Shown here: positions 61,784 through 64,000 of the stretch, one piece after another | Layout: every line of letters begins with the position of its first letter | Position numbering within the stretch: position 1 is the first letter of the stretch | Source of the DNA: Bernardetia sp042180575 | GTDB taxonomy: Bacteria > Bacteroidota > Bacteroidia > Cytophagales > Bernardetiaceae | Length of the DNA stretch: 64,000 bases | Assembly: GCF_042180575.1 (NCBI RefSeq) | Contig: NZ_CP170094.1 | Location: forward strand, 930,001-994,000 | Reading direction: 5' to 3' | Notes under the pieces: generated by a model | What the model was told of the DNA's origin: nothing | Database searches by the model: none | What the model saw: only the letters and a program-made list of their open reading frames with translations | Program-made: the position numbers and the translations under genes

Positions 61784-61880
61784 TATTAGTAATTAGGTAA
61801 GTTGTAAACAATAGAATAAATAGTCGTCTTGAATTGAAGTTAAAATTAAAACAAGCAGGGAAAACCTATTTCTATACATA

Positions 61881-61888
61881 CAAAGATA
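61881..61888 (-). promoter_or_regulatory. Putative -7 element of the CHASE2 gene
   Basis: TATCTTTG on the minus strand matches TAnnTTTG, about 98 bases before the start codon. No clear -33 TTG is seen. The rest of the 369-bp divergent spacer up to meaB shows no gene. Confidence 0.5.
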
Positions 61889-62152
61889 CGAATTATTTTT
61901 CGATACGTTTGTACGTTGTGAAAGGTTTTATCATACAAGTCATTAATAAACTCTTATTATTGACTAAAAATAACGTTTTTTTGTCAATAATCCGAAATTA
62001 AGGCTTGTATTTTCATCATTTTTGTTTAGCTTTTCTACAAATTGGTTGAATAAAACGACCAAAAAACAGTAAAAGCAAAAAGACAATCGACACTTTATCG
62101 ACATAGTTTATTTTCACATTTTTTATTCGAACTTTAATTTTTATTAGTTTTT

Positions 62153-63163
62153 ATGGCAAAAAACAGACGTTCACGTTTAGAACCTCAAGAGTATATCGAC
62201 GGAATTTTGGCTCACAATCCTTTTATTTTAAGTAGAGCCATTACACTTATAGAAAGTCAGTTGGAAAGCGATAATGAGCTTGCCACACAAATTATTGACA
62301 AACTAATGCCTTATACAGGAAATTCGATTCGTGTAGGAATTACTGGTGTTCCAGGGGTTGGAAAGAGTACATTTATCGAAACATTTGGTTTGTTTTTGGC
62401 AGAATTAGAAAATCAAAACAAAAAAGTAGCTGTTCTTGCCATTGACCCAAGTAGCCAGCGTTCGGGAGGAAGTATTTTGGGAGATAAAACAAGAATGGAA
62501 AAACTCTCAAATCACAAAAATGCATATATTCGTCCTTCGCCAGCTCGCAGTTCTTTGGGTGGAGTAAGTCAGAAAACAAGAGAAACAATGCTTTTGTGTG
62601 AAGCAGCAGGTTTTGATGTAATCTTGATAGAAACTGTTGGTGTTGGACAGTCTGAAACGATTGTAAAAGGAATGGTAGATTTTTTTCTTTTATTAATGCT
62701 TGCAGGTGCTGGCGACGAATTACAGGGAATCAAACGTGGAATTATGGAAATGGCTGACATGCTCGTCATTACAAAAGCTGATGGAGAGAATAAAAATGCA
62801 GCCACAAGAGCCAAGTCCCAATACAAACATGCTTTACACCTTTTTCCACCTAATGATTCTAACTGGACAGTTCCTGTAGAAATTTGTTCGGCTTTGAAAA
62901 ACAATGGAATATCAACTATTTGGGCAACTATCGAAGACTTTGTAAGTCAAACTTCTTTAAATGAATTTTTCACAATAAATCGTAGTAGGCAAAATAAGGA
63001 ATGGTTACATCAAACTATTGAAGAGCATCTGAAAAGAGATTTTTACAAAACTAATTTTATCAAAAATCAATTATCTAACTTAGAAAAGCAAGTCGCAAAT
63101 GGAAATAGAAATGCCGTAGAAGTAGCCAAAGAACTATTAGAGAAATATTATCACACAAAATAA
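62153..63163 (+). CDS. meaB: Methylmalonyl-CoA mutase-associated GTPase MeaB
   Basis: A G3E GTPase of 336 residues that loads and protects adenosylcobalamin in methylmalonyl-CoA mutase. The P-loop is GVPGVGKSTF (about 64-73), followed by VLAIDPSSQRSGGSILGDKTRM, read in two parts, which is diagnostic of MeaB/ArgK. IRPSPARSSLGGVS, IETVGVGQSE (switch/Walker B) and the base-specificity motif ITKADG complete the set. A C-terminal helical arm with basic residues serves dimerisation. The mutase genes are not in the window. ATG at 62153 leads directly into a basic N-terminus (MAKNRRSRLEPQEYIDGIL). Confidence 0.95.
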   Translation: MAKNRRSRLEPQEYIDGILAHNPFILSRAITLIESQLESDNELATQIIDKLMPYTGNSIRVGITGVPGVGKSTFIETFGLFLAELENQNKKVAVLAIDPSSQRSGGSILGDKTRMEKLSNHKNAYIRPSPARSSLGGVSQKTRETMLLCEAAGFDVILIETVGVGQSETIVKGMVDFFLLLMLAGAGDELQGIKRGIMEMADMLVITKADGENKNAATRAKSQYKHALHLFPPNDSNWTVPVEICSALKNNGISTIWATIEDFVSQTSLNEFFTINRSRQNKEWLHQTIEEHLKRDFYKTNFIKNQLSNLEKQVANGNRNAVEVAKELLEKYYHTK

Positions 63164-63214
63164 TGGTAATCAATACTCCATTTTTGAAGAAATTACAATC
63201 AAATTATAACCAAA

Positions 63215-63748
63215 ATGATAGCCAAAACAGAGCTTCCACAGCAATCCATTTTAAATTTGGATAAAGCAAAATATGATTATATAGATAGTTTTGTAGGAAT
63301 CTTGAATGACAAAAACAATACTCTAACAAGCACACAACTTGGAAAGGCTTTTTTTGTTTATTCTCCAAACTGGGTAGGAAAATTATTTAGTCTAAGAAAT
63401 AAAATAGTGTCATTATTTGGACTTAAAACATCAGGCAAGATGACAAAAAGAGAACAACAATTAAATAATTTTAGGTGTGAAGTAGGAGAACAACTAGGAC
63501 TCTTCAAAATATTTCATAAAACAGAAAACGAAGTTGTTATGGGAGAAGATGACAGACATTTGAATTTTAGAGTTTCTCTTTTTTTTACCCCAAGTAACTT
63601 AGACATAAACAAAACAGAGGTATTTATTTCTACCACAGTTGAATTTAACAACTGGTTTGGGAAACTCTATTTTCTTCCTGTCAAAATTTTTCATAAAATT
63701 ATTGTACCTGTTATGTTAAAATCAACTATTGATAATTTAGAAAAATAA
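63215..63748 (+). CDS. DUF2867-family protein
   Basis: A 177-residue soluble protein. The N-terminal YDYIDSFVGILND, the middle YSPNWVGKLFSLRNKIVSLF, the VVMGEDDRHLNFRVSLFF strand pair and the C-terminal NWFGKLYFLPVKIFHKIIVP are characteristic of the DUF2867 group, which belongs to a START/SRPBCC-like fold that binds hydrophobic ligands in related families. No function is known. It is 51 bases after meaB in the same direction, so they may share a transcript. Confidence 0.75.
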   Translation: MIAKTELPQQSILNLDKAKYDYIDSFVGILNDKNNTLTSTQLGKAFFVYSPNWVGKLFSLRNKIVSLFGLKTSGKMTKREQQLNNFRCEVGEQLGLFKIFHKTENEVVMGEDDRHLNFRVSLFFTPSNLDINKTEVFISTTVEFNNWFGKLYFLPVKIFHKIIVPVMLKSTIDNLEK

Positions 63749-64000
63749 TTGATACAACCTTGAATACCGATTTCTATCTACTATTATAAAAAATGAACTC
63801 ATTTATTTACCTCCTTTTTGACCAAAATTAGATAGTTTTTAGATTTTACATTGATTAATTTACAAAAAAAGTGTATTTTGACTTGAAATATTAATCCTAC
63901 TAAATTCTATTGTATAAGATATTACAATACAATCCACTAATTTTATTCTTTTACTAAACTTTTTTATCCTTTTCTTTTACTTCATTTTTGGTCAATTTAC
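63749..64000. other. Right-hand spacer to the window edge
   Basis: AT-rich sequence without an open frame. The phrase CTTTTTGACCAAAATTAGAT near 63820 and TTTTTGGTCAATTTAC at the edge form a loose inverted pair (TTGACCAAAA/TTTTGGTCAA), which may be the ends of a repeat or a regulatory palindrome for a gene beyond the window. Confidence 0.4.

Overview
The window comes from the chromosome of an AT-rich member of the Bacteroidota, probably a marine or aquatic Cytophagales close to Bernardetia/Flexibacter. The genus is inference. The phylum rests on several signs: a secreted protein with a C-terminal type IX secretion sorting domain (2240-7444), an S16 protein with a long Ala/Glu-rich tail, Bacteroidota-type promoters (TAnnTTTG at -7) before many genes, and few Shine-Dalgarno sites. 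Two-component propeller sensors and TPR/SpoIIE phosphatases are also typical. I see no tRNA, rRNA, CRISPR array or complete insertion sequence.

Layout. 1-12.1 kb: the 3' part of clpC, a small Rof-like gene, a 1734-residue CUB/Ig-like secreted protein, mutL, a small membrane protein and a GlcD-type flavin oxidase. 12.3-22 kb: two uncharacterised genes in tandem (one STAS-like), an NTF2-like secreted protein, a sigma-54-type response regulator without a DNA-binding domain facing a TPR histidine kinase, AcpH, and two paralogous coiled-coil proteins. 22-29.8 kb: proC, a YihY/BrkB membrane protein, pdxA, a TPR-SpoIIE phosphatase and an MsbA-like ABC exporter. 29.9-35.1 kb: an accessory island with a kinase-helicase fusion, a coupled PLD-family nuclease and a third coupled WG-repeat ORF split by a 214-bp miniature transposon. 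35.4-47.4 kb: acyl-ACP desaturase, a MORN/YwqK-like lipoprotein, a propeller-SpoIIE protein, a multi-PAS histidine kinase, miaA, a PlsC-like acyltransferase and rpsP. 47.5-63.8 kb: an orphan membrane sensor domain, recG, an RDD protein followed by a dead copy of itself, DMP19, ChaN, a beta-barrel, a long PurF-type protein, a hotdog thioesterase, a frameshifted DUF2809 gene, an M61 peptidase, a FecR-like/CHASE2 pair, meaB and a DUF2867 protein.

How the genes fit together. Most of the window is housekeeping: mismatch and recombination repair (mutL, recG), B6, proline and purine metabolism, tRNA modification, lipid synthesis and protein turnover. A dense layer of signalling runs through it: two histidine kinases, one response regulator, two SpoIIE phosphatases, a STAS-like protein and CHASE2. 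The best candidate for a special system is the kinase-helicase plus PLD pair, whose domains match what I recall of the type I Mokosh anti-phage system. The start of the nuclease gene overlaps the stop of the kinase-helicase gene, and the WG-repeat ORF is coupled to the nuclease in the same way. Removing the inserted element with one copy of its 9-bp target duplication restores the WG-repeat reading frame exactly.

The spacers are unusually rich in structured repeats: nested inverted repeats, paired hairpins with complementary loops, and a roughly 30-bp palindromic unit found at three sites. All family assignments come from reading the translated sequence and from memory of the families; no database search was run.
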